64,000 bases of DNA, taken from Plotosus lineatus. Lineage: Eukaryota; Chordata; Actinopteri; Siluriformes; Plotosidae. Under the pieces are notes generated by a model that ran no database searches, was not told the origin of the DNA, and saw only the letters and a program-made list of their open reading frames with translations. Below are positions 31,255 through 42,136 of the stretch, one piece after another; the first letter of the stretch is position 1; each line of letters starts with the position of its first letter. The stretch lies in NCBI GenBank assembly GCA_024760905.1, contig CM045731.1:57634125-57698124 (forward strand), written 5' to 3'. The position numbers and the translations under genes are program-made.

Positions 31255-31907
31255 GTTATCGTTGTTGTCTTTGTTGTTGTTACTAGAGTAATTAGATCTC
31301 ATTGAAGTTCTACTTTATTTCATACATTCATGACACTAAAGCCTCCTTCGTCCAACACACAATTCGTGATTATTGCCCTGAATGGCACCTTTATTAATTA
31401 ATTGGAACATAGCACTGAAATGCCAGTATTATTTGTTCAAGGATGTCAGACTGGCCTCAGGAATGGGCGCACAGCTGGATATCTCCTTTTAATCACATCA
31501 TATTCATATGGGTTACCAAATATTCAATGATTAACTTTAAAATTGATTTACTGAACATTAATAATTTAAATTAATAATGAACTTTCTTTGGACAGGTAGT
31601 GCCACTGATTTCGGTTAAACCTGATCTGGATCCTAATTATTTAAAATAACTGATTCATTCATGTTTTTAACTCTAGTGAAGTTGTTTCCACAGTCAGGCT
31701 GTATATATTGACAAAAATCATTCAATTATTTTATTTGTGCTGAATTTTTACATCTGGAGCACAGTCTTCCTCTTCATCTTCACGACTCTGTTTAAATGCT
31801 ACAAATTCCTCATGGACATGTCTACCCTCTTTCCATCTGGCCAAAAACAAACCCACTGATGGAAAAACATCTGATAAATCCTTGGTGTGTACACTGGATA
31901 ATTGGGT
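31254..31907. other. Unassigned intron 1 stretch
   Basis: About 650 AT-rich bases with no recognised feature. Confidence 0.45.
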
Positions 31908-31908
31908 T

Positions 31909-31952
<44 letters not shown>

Positions 31953-31981
31953 TATCATCATCATCATCATCATCATCATCA
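31908..31981. repeat. (ATC)n microsatellite
   Basis: About 24 ATC units with one interruption. Its poly-Ser, poly-Met and poly-Asp frames are artefacts. Confidence 0.95.
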
Positions 31982-32177
31982 CCCAAATGGGAAGAAGATC
32001 TCTCCAAATCCCAAAATCTGAGCAACAATATTAACATAAATGTAGTGGGCTTGCTTGGAGCCAAATCACATCTGGATAATAATATAAACCTGCCAAAATT
32101 GTTCTCACAAAATTAATGTAACCATAAATGGATAAAAAGAATGATGTCATTCTTTATAAAGAATTACATTTTAATTG

Positions 32178-32262
32178 GAAGGTACAGTGGTGCAACGGTC
32201 AGCATGTCCACCTCACAGAAAGAAGGTCCTGGTTTTGACCGTTGATGAATTTCCTATAACAG
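32178..32262 (+). mobile_element. SINE family B head fragment
   Basis: ggtacagtggtgcaacggtc and gcatgtccacctcacagaaa followed by aaggtcctggttttgacc. The rest is lost. Confidence 0.5.
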
Positions 32263-32914
32263 CACAACACGCGCAGGTCTGATGAAGTGTTTTTATGGAA
32301 GATCCTTTATCAGACCATGAAAATGTTTTTTCTTTTTTTCATTTAAAGATCATCTCTGCATGGAGGCCCATTAACTTCGCCCACTCGTAGAGTTTTGTTT
32401 ACGTGGTCTCCTTTAGATGGAATAAATATTTACTCAGGTCGTCAGAAGACTTCCCAACTCTCCGATTGAAGTAAGAAAACGTCTAAAAAAGATCAGATCC
32501 GTCTGCAATTTGTATTTTACTCACAAGTTTCACTGACTCAACCCAGCCTTGGTTCAAGTATAATCCTTCACTATGCATGAGTTCAAATAGAGATGCTTGG
32601 AGAAAGTGTTTCCTACAGAAAGTGGGAGCTGTCAGTTTTTCAGTCAAAGTGTCCAAAATGTTTTTGTAAAGTCTCCAGTGTTTTATTTCTAATTTGCATC
32701 CAATCAGCTATCAAATTGAGGACAAATAAGAAAAGACAAAATAGGTGAGAAAATGCTGCATTTGACTAAAACATGTACTGTATCTCTGTATATCATGTCA
32801 CCAACTCAGAAATTTCCTATTTGTGGTTCTATAAGTGATATTTAATCAACAATCAGATCAATTAGGTCAAAATGCAAACAGATTTACTTCCTTCAGTTTT
32901 TTGCAGAATTGCTG
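32263..32914. other. Unassigned intron 1 stretch
   Basis: About 650 AT-rich bases with no recognised feature. Confidence 0.4.
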
Positions 32915-33200
32915 AATTTTACCAAGCTCATATCGGGACTGGAGTCTATCTCAGTCAACCCTGGCTGAAGGCAGGATACTTCCTGGAAGGCTTGCCAGAC
33001 CATTGCATGGCAACACACAAACAACCTTTCACATATATACCTAGGGGCAATTTGGAACAGCCAATCAGTCTGTAACATGCATAACTTTGAACTGAGGTAG
33101 GAAACCAGAGTACTCAGAGGAAGAATTTTGGACTTGAATCCAGAACTTTATAGCTGTGAGGCAGGCATGCTAACTACTACGCCACTGTACCAACTTCTCT
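32915..33200 (-). mobile_element. tRNA-derived SINE (family B), antisense
   Basis: Reversed body (actggagtctatctcagtca, cctaggggcaatttggaaca) and reversed head (gaggcaggcatgctaactac, with the A box). The reversed tail is missing. Confidence 0.7.
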
Positions 33201-33599
33201 AATTTAATAATGTCCAATTCCCACCCATCAAGTCTTTCCCCTATTACATGTCCAGATAGTGCACCTATCACCAACCAGATTGTTCCCCCTATAATGCTTC
33301 AACCTGCATCTTTACAAACTGCTGTGCATGCGCATGGAGAGTTGGCCTAATGCATGGTGTCCACCCCTTGTAAGCAGTACTCACAGACGCCCATGAGTTT
33401 TAAATCAAGAGAACCATTCTGAGATGAAAAGATACCTGGAGCTCAATAAAGTGCAGACTGTAAACAAAACAGTTTTATCTGTGGGCGTGAAATTAAATGA
33501 TGCCAAGCATTCAAACCTGCGTTAATGCTTAAATCCGATGAAAGCTAAATTACTAATGCGGTTTCCCCTTTTCTTTCAATTCGAATGGATTTTGTAGTA

Positions 33600-33625
33600 T
33601 GTGTGTGTGTGTGTGTGTGTGCGCG
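33600..33625. repeat. (GT)n microsatellite
   Basis: About 11 GT units followed by a GC run. Confidence 0.85.
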
Positions 33626-33835
33626 CATGTTTGTGTTGTTGTAGTGTTTTTCTCTGCTGAGTCTTACTATGTTGAATCCTATGTTGTTCCTATTATTTTG
33701 GTAGATTAGCAGTTCTCCAGAGTTCATCGACTGTATTTGATGTTGCAGTTCTGCTGCTGTTTCAGAATCACTCCTCATTACACTATCATCTTGTTTTCCC
33801 AATAAATTACTCAACCCTTTTTTAACCCAAAGCAT

Positions 33836-33882
33836 AAACATCATCATCACAATCATCATCATCATAATCATCATTATCATCA
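33836..33882. repeat. Degenerate (ATC)n tract
   Basis: An imperfect ATC-rich run next to a LINE 3' fragment. Confidence 0.7.
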
Positions 33883-33883
33883 T

Positions 33884-34040
33884 CTTCTTCCACTTAATCC
33901 GGGGTCGGGGTGTGAGGACAGCAACCTAAGCAATGAGGTCCAGACGGTCCTCTCCCGAGCCACTTCCTCCAGTTCTTCCTGGGGTGTTCCCAGACCAGCC
34001 GAGAGATATAATCCCTCCAGTGTGTTCTAGATGCGAGAGA
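33884..34040 (-). mobile_element. 3' fragment of a teleost LINE, antisense
   Basis: Minus-strand translation in shifting frames gives ISLGWSGNTPGR-type text and ends PRPRIKWKK, matching the C-terminal end of the common teleost EN-RT LINE also seen at 1248-3560. The 3' end at 33884 abuts an ATC repeat, consistent with a tail. Assignment rests on recollection of the family, not a search. Confidence 0.45.
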
Positions 34041-34198
34041 CTTAAACATGATTTACTTTCATTCCTAACACAGTAGCTTGATTGTATGCATGTCCTTGCT
34101 TCTCACTTGATTCCTATTAAAACATTTCAACACCAATGCTACAAAAGCAATTACTGAGGTAAAAATTAGCACAGATCTTTTAAAAGTAATGCTAACTA

Positions 34199-34465
34199 AG
34201 TCCCCCAGTGCAGTCAACTAGGTTATCAAAGGCCGGCCATTTCTCCCACTGTCTATGGTGAGAGGTAAGTTAAAGAACCATTGCTGACTTTCGTAAAGAG
34301 TCGGCTGTATAACCGTCAGCATGTTTCCGCCCTGCGATGGCCTGGTGAGCGATCCAGGGTGTACTCTCCCCTCGCCCAGAGTAGGTTGAGATGGGCACCA
34401 GCCTCCCTGAACAATAATTAGGATTCAGAGGTTCAGAAAATGGATGAATGAATACTATTTAGAAT
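34199..34465 (+). mobile_element. SINE: family A body with family B tail, head missing
   Basis: Starts at gtcccccagtgcagtcaact and continues through aagaaccattgctgactttc, ctgcgatggcctggtgagcg and aattaggattcagagg. Confidence 0.75.
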
Positions 34466-34494
34466 TCACATAAGTAGTAGAATTACAGGGCAAA

Positions 34495-34755
34495 ACAGTG
34501 GCGTAGTGGTTAGCACATCAACCTCACAGCAAAAAGGTTTCGTATGAGTACTCCTGTTTCCTCCCACAGTCCAGACATTCACAGTAGGCTAACTGCCTTT
34601 TCTAAATTGCCCCATAGGTGTGAATATAAGTGTGAATGGTTGTCTTTTTTTCCTGCAGTGGTCTGGCAAGCAGTTCAGGGTATACATTGCCATTGCCAAA
34701 AGTGGCTTCTGATAGGCTCCTGTCTCCCCGCTACAAGTGGTTTAGTAAATGTATG
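34495..34755 (+). mobile_element. tRNA-derived SINE (family B), internally deleted
   Basis: Head cagtggcgtagtggttagca and acctcacagcaaaaaggttt. The middle is shortened; the body resumes at gtttcctcccacagtccaga and ends near gtctccccgctacaag. Confidence 0.7.
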
Positions 34756-35508
34756 ATAACATTCTCCATTTAAAGACTCAGAGGAAATGAGTTGACGACT
34801 CCACTTAGAAACTCTAACTTTAAGCTGAATCCTGGTTGAGCTCTCAAGGGTTAAAGGTCTTGATCTTGTTACTTCTATTCATGACATCCCAACGACATGA
34901 TGTTGGATTTTTACGGAGGAAGGCTGATTTTTTTTTTCCCCGTGTAGTAAATCATTTCCAGGCTTCTCAGTACGACCGGACCTGGCTCTGGTCCGGCAGC
35001 GTGTCCTCTGGTTTGTGGAAGGATGTAGAACATTTAGTCTGACCCCAGAACTGTGATTATGTCGTCAAGCCTGGTCTGTGTGGCACGGTGTGAAGAAGTG
35101 CAGAAAGTGGACCGCGCACAACAGTTTCATGCTACATAAATTCTTCCTGTGTTTCCCAATGAATCCGAGGGCCAAGTCAGAGGTTTCTGTGAATGGAACC
35201 AACGTTGTGGAAATACTATGATGACAGTAAATAAACCCCTAATGATTCCATGTGGATTGAAATTATTATAAGCTTCTTTTGGGGGGTGTGGGTGGGGGGA
35301 GCAGCATTTCGAGCAGCACTTGTCAGGAGTGTGGACACTCCTCTGCGGTTTGGATGTAAGGATACCAGTCAAAAGTCTGAACCTGAGGCAAAGTGACATC
35401 ACTTGATTATCTGATTGTCTGTCCCTGATGATTCTGTTCAAAGTCAAACACGTCTGATTTTTCCCTCACAGATCAGTTTTAATCATGTATATAAATATAG
35501 TGATATGA
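34756..35508. other. Unassigned intron 1 stretch
   Basis: About 750 bases with no recognised feature. Confidence 0.4.
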
Positions 35509-35512
35509 GTGG

Positions 35513-35792
35513 GGCCAGTGGCGTAGTGGTTAGGGTGCTGCGCTCATGATCGGGAGGTTGTGAGTTCAAATCCCACTGAGAACCTCACTGTGCTAAGACC
35601 CCTGGGCAAGGTCTCAACCACAAGTGTGCCTCTGTTCACCCAGCAGTATAAATGGGTACCAGTAAAAATATAATGGGAAGGTAACCTGCGATGGAGTAGC
35701 GTTCCATCCTGGTCACTTCACGCTACAGAAACTGGGGATAAGCCTGATGAGGCACTAGGCTCGGGTGTTAAAACCCAACAGACTTTATCTAT
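35513..35792 (+). mobile_element. tRNA-derived SINE (family C)
   Basis: Head with A-box-like gcgtagtggttagggtgctg and B-box-like gagttcaaatccc. The body includes gacccctgggcaaggtctca and ggtaacctgcgatggagtag, and the end has aaaacccaacagacttta. A highly similar antisense copy stands at 57236-57536 in intron 3. Confidence 0.85.
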
Positions 35793-35849
35793 ATAAATAT
35801 AGTGGCCCAAAAATGTACAAAATGTCTGTGTGTGATATCTATGCCATAT

Positions 35850-36160
35850 TCTGGTGAGCAGATGTGTCCATTGAACCACCAATTATGTTTACCGCGTATG
35901 GAGTTTGCCTATGCTTGTTTAGGTTTCCTCCAGTGTACTCCGGTTTCCTCCGACGGTCCAAAAGCAGACACATAAAGCTAATTGGTTATTCTAAATTGCC
36001 TAATAGGTCTGAGTGTGAGTGTGAATGATTGTGTGTGCTGCTTTACAATGGACCGGCAAGCCGCTCAGGGTGTACCCTGACCTTCACCCAGAGTAGGCTG
36101 AGCAATCCTCGTTGGATGAAGTGGTTTGGAAAATTAAATGAATGAATGATTTTCTATCTG
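35850..36160 (+). mobile_element. tRNA-derived SINE (family B), diverged head
   Basis: The body reads tatggagtttgcctatgctt, ggtttcctccagtgtactcc and ctaattggttattctaaatt, and the tail region ends in 'aatgaatgaatg'. Confidence 0.7.
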
Positions 36161-36360
36161 ATTCTGTTCTTGTTCATTTTTGGGTTGGAGAATGTCAGTG
36201 AAATATTAGCATGCTCGCACTTGTGGGAGCGTTTTGTTGTTTGTTGCGTTGTGATCAGGTGTAGCCTTGTTTAACTTCCAGCTCTGTGGAAAAACTCTAT
36301 AACAAATTCATTGTGATACGGTTTATAAGATATAGAGTCTTAGATCCAAACCAGATGCTT

Positions 36361-36367
36361 TGTGTGT

Positions 36368-36411
<44 letters not shown>
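36361..36411. repeat. (GT)n microsatellite
   Basis: About 24 GT units with one TA interruption. Confidence 0.95.
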
Positions 36412-36810
36412 CTGGATATGGATTATAAAACTGTCACTTCGCTGCCAGAATCCCATTTCAGGTTGTGTTTAGATCACTGCGGTGTGTTTTTACGATCACG
36501 GATATATTAATATTTTTCTCCCGTATCACTTATGGATAATTTGCCTTTTAAATCATCTCAAAGTGTTGAGCGGAAGACGTGAAGAATGAACAACACCATT
36601 TCATGCTGTTTTGGGATGAAGCTGGTTGATTCTTTAATCCACAATTACCTAAAAGTATAGTTCCTTTTATTAGTTCCTGGAATTCAACATTGGTTCTTCA
36701 GCTGCTCTATACTCTTCTTCTTTAGAAAATGATTCATAGAGTTAATTACAGATCAAAAGCAAGTGTTCATCGAATAAATAAAAGTCATTGGTATTCGAAA
36801 AAGGGTTATT
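36412..36810. other. Unassigned intron 1 stretch
   Basis: About 400 bases without recognised features. Confidence 0.4.
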
Positions 36811-36829
36811 TGGGTAAATAAAGTCTCCT

Positions 36830-37180
36830 TCTTTCCTTTCGGCTTTTTTCCTTTCTCGGGAGTCGCTACAGCGAATCATCTGATTCGCACATTTGATTTG
36901 GCAGAGGTTTTTTTTTTTTTTTTTTTTACATCGGATGCCCTTCCTGTCACAACCCTTCTTAGCAAGGGACAGAAACACGCTGATGGCTTTGCAGCTACTC
37001 TTTACAAAGGTCAGCAATGGTTCTTTTACATGCCTCTCACCATAGACAGTGAGAGACATGGCCCGCCTGTGATAACCCAGTTCGCTGTACTGGGGGGACA
37101 GTGACAACCTTGTGGGGACTCGAACCCCCAACCTTAGGATCAGCAATCATGCGCCCTATCCACTGGACCACCACTGCCCC
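36830..37180 (-). mobile_element. Family A SINE, antisense, full length with 19-bp duplication
   Basis: The reversed RTE-type tail (cggcttttttcctttctcgg, agcgaatcatctgattcgca), reversed body and reversed head (gactcgaacccccaacctta, tgcgccctatccactgga) are all present. The exact 19-bp direct repeat tgggtaaataaagtctcct lies at 36811-36829 and 37181-37199. A T18 run at 36909-36926 shows later slippage. Confidence 0.95.
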
Positions 37181-37199
37181 TGGGTAAATAAAGTCTCCT

Positions 37200-38144
37200 A
37201 ATTTCCCCAAAAATGTTCATTGAATAATCTGGAGTTCTTTGCATCAAAAGGGTTCTTGAAGGGTTCTTTAATATCCATTCAAAATTCATTGATTAATTGA
37301 AGGTGTTTACATCCCAAAAATTCACACTTAGAGAGTCCACCACTATGCCTAGTTGACATAGCTCATATCCATACCAAAAAAGAAACCAAACTTAGATCCG
37401 CTCTTTGACTTGGTTTCTCTTCACTGCCTCAGTTTGATAGGTTGTGCCTTGACTATCGCTAGTAGATGTTTCTATCAATTTCATTGAAATTGGATTTGTA
37501 GGTTTTGTACAAACTTCTCGGTGAAGGTATCTTCAAGTGTTCTGAAAGTGGTCGTCAAATGTTTATTCATTGGTTAACTGGATGATTAAGGATTAGCTGA
37601 TCACACAGTTTTCCAAAAAGCTAAACTCATTTGTCTGATCTGTGATTTGGAGCCTCTCCATAATTTGATGTGTTCTGATGTGGGTCTTGCTTCAAGTTCT
37701 ACCAAATTTAATAGAAATGGCTTTTGAAGGTTTGACACAACTCTAATTAAAGTCAGACAACAACCAAAAAAGAAACATGAACATGCCGTACTGAAAACAT
37801 TATATAACACATCTCGGGGGAGGTAATAATAAGGATTCCTCACGGGTTCTTTAAGGGTTCTTCAATGGTTCTTTATGGATTTAATGGATGAATAAGAGTT
37901 ATCAGCTTCCAAAAAACTGCAGTTTAATGTTTTTGAAGTGTTGGTTGTAGAATGAAGGGTAATGAACTGTGTGTAGATCCCTACTGTATTTGCATTGTGT
38001 TTTGAAACAAGGCTTTATGTTTTAATTTCTGTCAGCTGTAGGCAACATCAAGGTTTACAAAACATCTGCCCCAATGAAAAGCTTTCCAGTGAGACTCAAT
38101 AATGTCTGTGTCATCAAAGGAGACAAAAACGACAACAAATATTC
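37200..38144. other. Unassigned intron 1 stretch with ggttctt motifs
   Basis: About 940 bases. The motif gggttctttaa/ggttcttcaa recurs near 37250-37270 and 37848-37875, which might mark the ends of an unrecognised element. No coding sequence. Confidence 0.35.
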
Positions 38145-38215
38145 TTTTCCATTAGGCTGTTCCCTTCAGGGGTCGCCACAGCAAATCATCTGCCTCCATC
38201 TTCGCTAGTTTAGAC
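38145..38215 (-). mobile_element. RTE LINE 3' tail fragment, antisense
   Basis: cccttcaggggtcgccacag and caaatcatctgcctccatct are the reverse of the LINE end at 27840-27890. Only about 70 bases remain, typical of severe 5' truncation. Confidence 0.7.
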
Positions 38216-38429
38216 GATTAGAAGCAGATCAGTCGAGGGTCGCATGACTGAGTCTCCATGTATAAATTTATGCAAAAATCAGAAATTTTTATCACAGATA
38301 TTTCTATGGGAATCTCATGCTCTTGGTTTGCAGTTGAGGTTTTTAATGATGCACAGTCCTCTCTTTTCATATTAGCAGCAATTCTCTGATGGAAAGCCGG
38401 TAGGACTGGTGGTTAATGATAGTGGCTCA

Positions 38430-38697
38430 GTGGTTAACATTATTATTCATTCATTCATTTTCTGTAGCTCCTTAATCCTACTTAAGGTTGTGGGGAGGCT
38501 GGCACCCATTCCAGCCAACTCCGCGCGAGGACAGAGTACACCCTGGACAGCTCACCAGGCCATTGCAGGGCAGAAACACGCTGACGACTATGCCGCCTAC
38601 TCTTTACTTGTCAGCAATGGTTCTTTTACATGCCTCTCACCATAGACAGTGAGAGACATGGCCCGCCTTTGATAACCCAGTTAGCTGCACTGGGGGT
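38430..38697 (-). mobile_element. SINE: family A body with family B tail, antisense, head missing
   Basis: Reversed B-tail (cattcattcattttctgtag, cttaatcctacttaaggttg) then the reversed A-body (gtcagcaatggttcttttac, atggcccgcctttgataacc). Confidence 0.75.
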
Positions 38698-38990
38698 TAA
38701 CATTATTATCTCACGGTGAAATGATCCCTGGTTTAAATCTTGTAGCCATCAAAGGACTCACTGTGAGGGAGTTTGTATCTTCCTCCCATGTTGCCATGGG
38801 CTTAGTCCGGGTATTCTGATTTCCTTCCATATTTGAAAAGTCAACTGGCTACTCTAAATTCACTATAGGTGTGAGTGGTTGTTTGTGTCAGGGTTACTCC
38901 TTTGATGGATTGGTGACCTGTACTGGCTCCAACTTCCTCATGACCTTTATGGATAAATACTATGAATAATGGATGGATGGATGCATAACA
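38698..38990 (+). mobile_element. tRNA-derived SINE (family B), diverged
   Basis: Head-like ggttaacattattatctcac and tggtttaaatcttg, then ggagtttgtatcttcctccc and ctctaaattcactataggtg. The tail is degraded. Confidence 0.55.
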
Positions 38991-39326
38991 TGCTTTAGGA
39001 TGAATAAATGAATAAAAAGTTGAGTCTCCTTGACTCTGGCTGGGAACGCAGCTTCTTGTAACGTCTAGCGCTGCCAAGGTATTTAATCTGAAGGTGCTTC
39101 AGATGTGTTATAGCACCGCGCTGGGATGAATAAATCCCACAAAATGCACCCGATTAGCGCACAAGTCGCTCTGTGGTTTGAAACCTGAATAACTGATGAA
39201 TCTAAATTTTATGAAGCTAATGTTAATACCGTAGAGCAGCGGTCGGGAACCTTTTTGACCTGGAGAGCCATAAAACTAAATTATTTCTAGATATATATTT
39301 TTTGAGAGCCATATAGTATTTTAAAC

Positions 39327-39330
<4 letters not shown>

Positions 39331-39380
<50 letters not shown>
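39331..39380. repeat. (TAA)n microsatellite inside the hAT element
   Basis: About 16 TAA units between the TIR and the transposase stop codon. Confidence 0.9.
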
Positions 39381-39382
<2 letters not shown>

Positions 39383-39391
39383 GGTTTACTT

Positions 39392-41312
39392 TTAATGCGA
39401 CTTCTGGTGCTGCATGGTTTTGCTGATGGCCTTGTAGTCTGGTTCATATGTAGTGAGGTTGAGTTTCATGCAGGCGTTGAGGCTTCCATCAGTTAAACGC
39501 GAGCGTAGGTTGGTCTTAATGTTTCTCATATGCGAGAATGACTGCTCACATGCATACGTAGAGCCAAACATGGTCAGTACGGCAATACTCACACGCTGCA
39601 TTGTGTAATATGTCACAGGAAGCTCGTTCCAAGTTTTAAGAATTAGCTGGTCTTCAGGTTGAAGCTTTTTTATTTCTGACCACTTGTGTTCCCTCGCCAG
39701 CTCTGCTCGCTGTCGTGCAAGTCTTTCCAACTCTCCATTAAGTGACTTGAACTTAGTCATCCATATATCAGATGCCTTCAGGTCTGCAACTTCCAGCTCA
39801 AAGTCTGCGATGGAGACTCCGGGATGCACATCAGGTTGATTTTGTCCACTTCACACTCATGTGGATGAGTGATGAATTTGAAAAGACCAGTGTTCGCACG
39901 AAATTCTCCAAAACGTGCCTTGAATGACTGCAGGAGATTGGACGTATAGTCAGCTAGCTGCTGGAGATCCAGATGTTGTGTGGGGTCGCTTGCTAAGCAT
40001 GCATCTCTAAATTGCTGCAGTCCTTCAAAGTGCAGAAGACGACCTGTTTCAATGTCCCTGAGAAAAACTTCCAGCTTGCTTTCAAATGCAAACACTGCTT
40101 GTTGAAGGGATGAGATTGTATTCCCAATACCTTGCATTTTCACATTAAGCTGGTTTAGATGGCCAGTTATGTCCACAAGATAGTGAAAACGCAGGAGCCA
40201 GGCAGTATTGTCCAGCTCAGGATGCTTGACGCCTTTCATTTCTAGAAAAATCCGTATTTCACTCAGGCAAGCTGCAAAACGGTTGAGCACCTTCCCCCTG
40301 GACAACCAACGACGTTGTTGTGTAAAATCAGACCGGGATATTGATTCCCAACTTCTTCCAACAGAGCATTAAACTGCCGATCATTTAAAGCTCGGGCGAC
40401 AATGAAGTTGACCACTCGAATGACCAGCGACATCACCTCACCAAGTTGCTGGCCACACGTCTGAGCACAAAGCGCCTCCTGGTGCAGGATGCAATGAAAA
40501 CTTAGGATTGCTCTCTTTTCATGCTCACGGAGAAGTGCTACAAACCCTTTGTTCTTCCCCAACATGCATGGTGCACCATCAGTGCACACAGAAATAAGTT
40601 TATCCAGTGGTATTTTTTTTTCTTTAGCAAACTCCATGAACGACATGAATAAATCCTCTCCTCTTGTTGTCTCTTTCATTGGCAAAACAGCCAAGATTTC
40701 TTCACGCAGTGTGTCACCTGTAGCATACCTGGCAATTATACTGAACTGAGATAGATTGCTAACGTCTGTGAGAGAAAAGTATGTCCCAGCGTTTATGTCC
40801 TTAATTTGTGTTTCCTCGACTTGATTCGCCATCATGATGCTCCGATCGTGAACCGTTCTTGCTGACAGTGGCATGTCTTTTATTTTTTTGATTATCTTGG
40901 CTTTATTTGGAAAGTCATCAAAAAGTTCATTGGCCACATCAAGCATAAATGTTTTGGCATATTCGCCATCTGTGAACGGCTTTCCACTCTTCACTATTGC
41001 CAAAGCACCCGCAAAGCTAGCGGAATTACCGTCACCTTGCGTGGTCCAGACACGCAGTTGCTGCTGGCTCGTCTGCACTTTCCGTTGCAGCTCTTCGCAT
41101 GCCTTTTTCCTGCTGTCCCCCGGTGGATATTTCAATGCAAAAGAAGCATGACGCGTATCGAAGTGCCACTTTATATTTGAGTGTTTCATTGATGCAATTT
41201 TGTCATTGCATATTAGACATACTGCGGATCCTGCTCTCTCCACAAATGCAAATTCCTCTGTCCACGCAGCCTGGAATGTACGGTAATCATCGTCTTTTTT
41301 TCTTTTCGCCAT
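39392..41312 (-). pseudogene. hAT transposase (ZBED-like), two frameshifts
   Basis: Starting at the ATG at 41312 (MAKRKKDDDYRTFQAAW), about 640 codons follow. A BED zinc finger has Cys32, Cys35, His50 and His55 (CLICNDK...HFDTRH). The RNase H-like core includes LISVCTDGAPCMLG with a catalytic-type Asp and an FHCILHQEALCA block. The C-terminal hATC dimerisation region reads ACEQSFSHMRNIKTNLRSRL. The type resembles the lineage that gave vertebrate GTF2IRD2/ZBED5/FAM200-like proteins. Single-base losses near 40330 (in a NNVRWLSRG block) and near 39828 (in a KINL block) split it into three frames. It is a transposon gene, not a host gene; the ATG fits because the BED finger starts soon after. Confidence 0.9.
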
Positions 41313-41709
41313 CTTTTCTGTTACAAGGGTTGAAGCGGGTTGAAGGGTTGAAATTTTATCTCTGATAAAATTAATTTCCATACATTGACAATGACCCGTG
41401 ACGTACTTGCGATCGATTGGTTCCCGACCTGATCCTCGGGTCACCGGCGGATTGCAAGTGCCGCAACCCACCCCTGACTTTTAAAATGTATCTTTAAAAC
41501 TAATTTTAAATTACTTAATATTATTAAGATTATCACTAGTATTTTAAAACCAGTTCCAAAATATATATATATATTTTAATTTAATTTAATTTAATTTAAT
41601 TTAATTTTTTTTGGCCCCCTCAACTCCAAACTGTCTGGGAGCCATATGACGTCTCCGGAAGAGCCATATATGGCTCGAGAGCCATAGGTTCCCGACTGCT
41701 GCCGTAGAG

Positions 41710-42130
41710 GTACGTTTAATCACATATCTCATGAAGCTGTTCAGATGAGGTTCAGAATTCAAAAATGATGAAGCTCATCGGACCTGCAATACTGCCAGGC
41801 TTCCACTTCAGCCTTCACTCAGATTCCCATACACTCTGACCGTCGTCCTCCTGTTTGTTTATTGGATATTATGTCTGTGTCTGTGCTGCTTGGTTCAATG
41901 TCCACACCGTTGTAGACTTGTGTGTAAGTTGAATTTACGTGTTATTATTTTGAATTATTATCTCATTATTTCTCCTTTATATTCAACACCTTACAATCAA
42001 TCATTGAAAGTCCTCCAGTCAGTATCTGTGATACCATTTTTATTTCGCATGCAAGTAGCCAGATGTTTCTGCAGTAAGTTACCCACATGTTGTTGTTCTG
42101 GAATGTAGTTAATGTATACAGTGTAGCTTG
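41710..42130. other. Unassigned intron 1 stretch
   Basis: About 420 bases between the hAT element and the satellite; nothing recognised. Confidence 0.45.
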
Positions 42131-42136
42131 TACATC

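Larger units (their letters stand above)
39237..41701 (-). mobile_element. hAT DNA transposon, near-intact (2465 bp), antisense
   Basis: Terminal inverted repeats (cagcggtcgggaacc at 39237, ggttcccgactgctg ending 41701) are flanked by a perfect 8-bp duplication ccgtagag (39229-39236, 41702-41709), the hAT signature. Inside is one transposase gene on the minus strand with only two single-base deletions. A (TAA)n run lies near one end (39331-39380) and a (TTTAA)n run near the other (41576-41606). It lies in col27a1 intron 1, antisense to the gene. Confidence 0.95.

Noticed and set aside
31731..32116. Poly-Ser, poly-Met and poly-Asp open frames
   Set aside because: Three frames of an ATC trinucleotide repeat; no gene-like sequence around them.
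39392..41312. Domesticated ZBED-type host gene
   Set aside because: It lies between intact hAT inverted repeats with a fresh target duplication and has two frameshifts, so it is a transposon copy.
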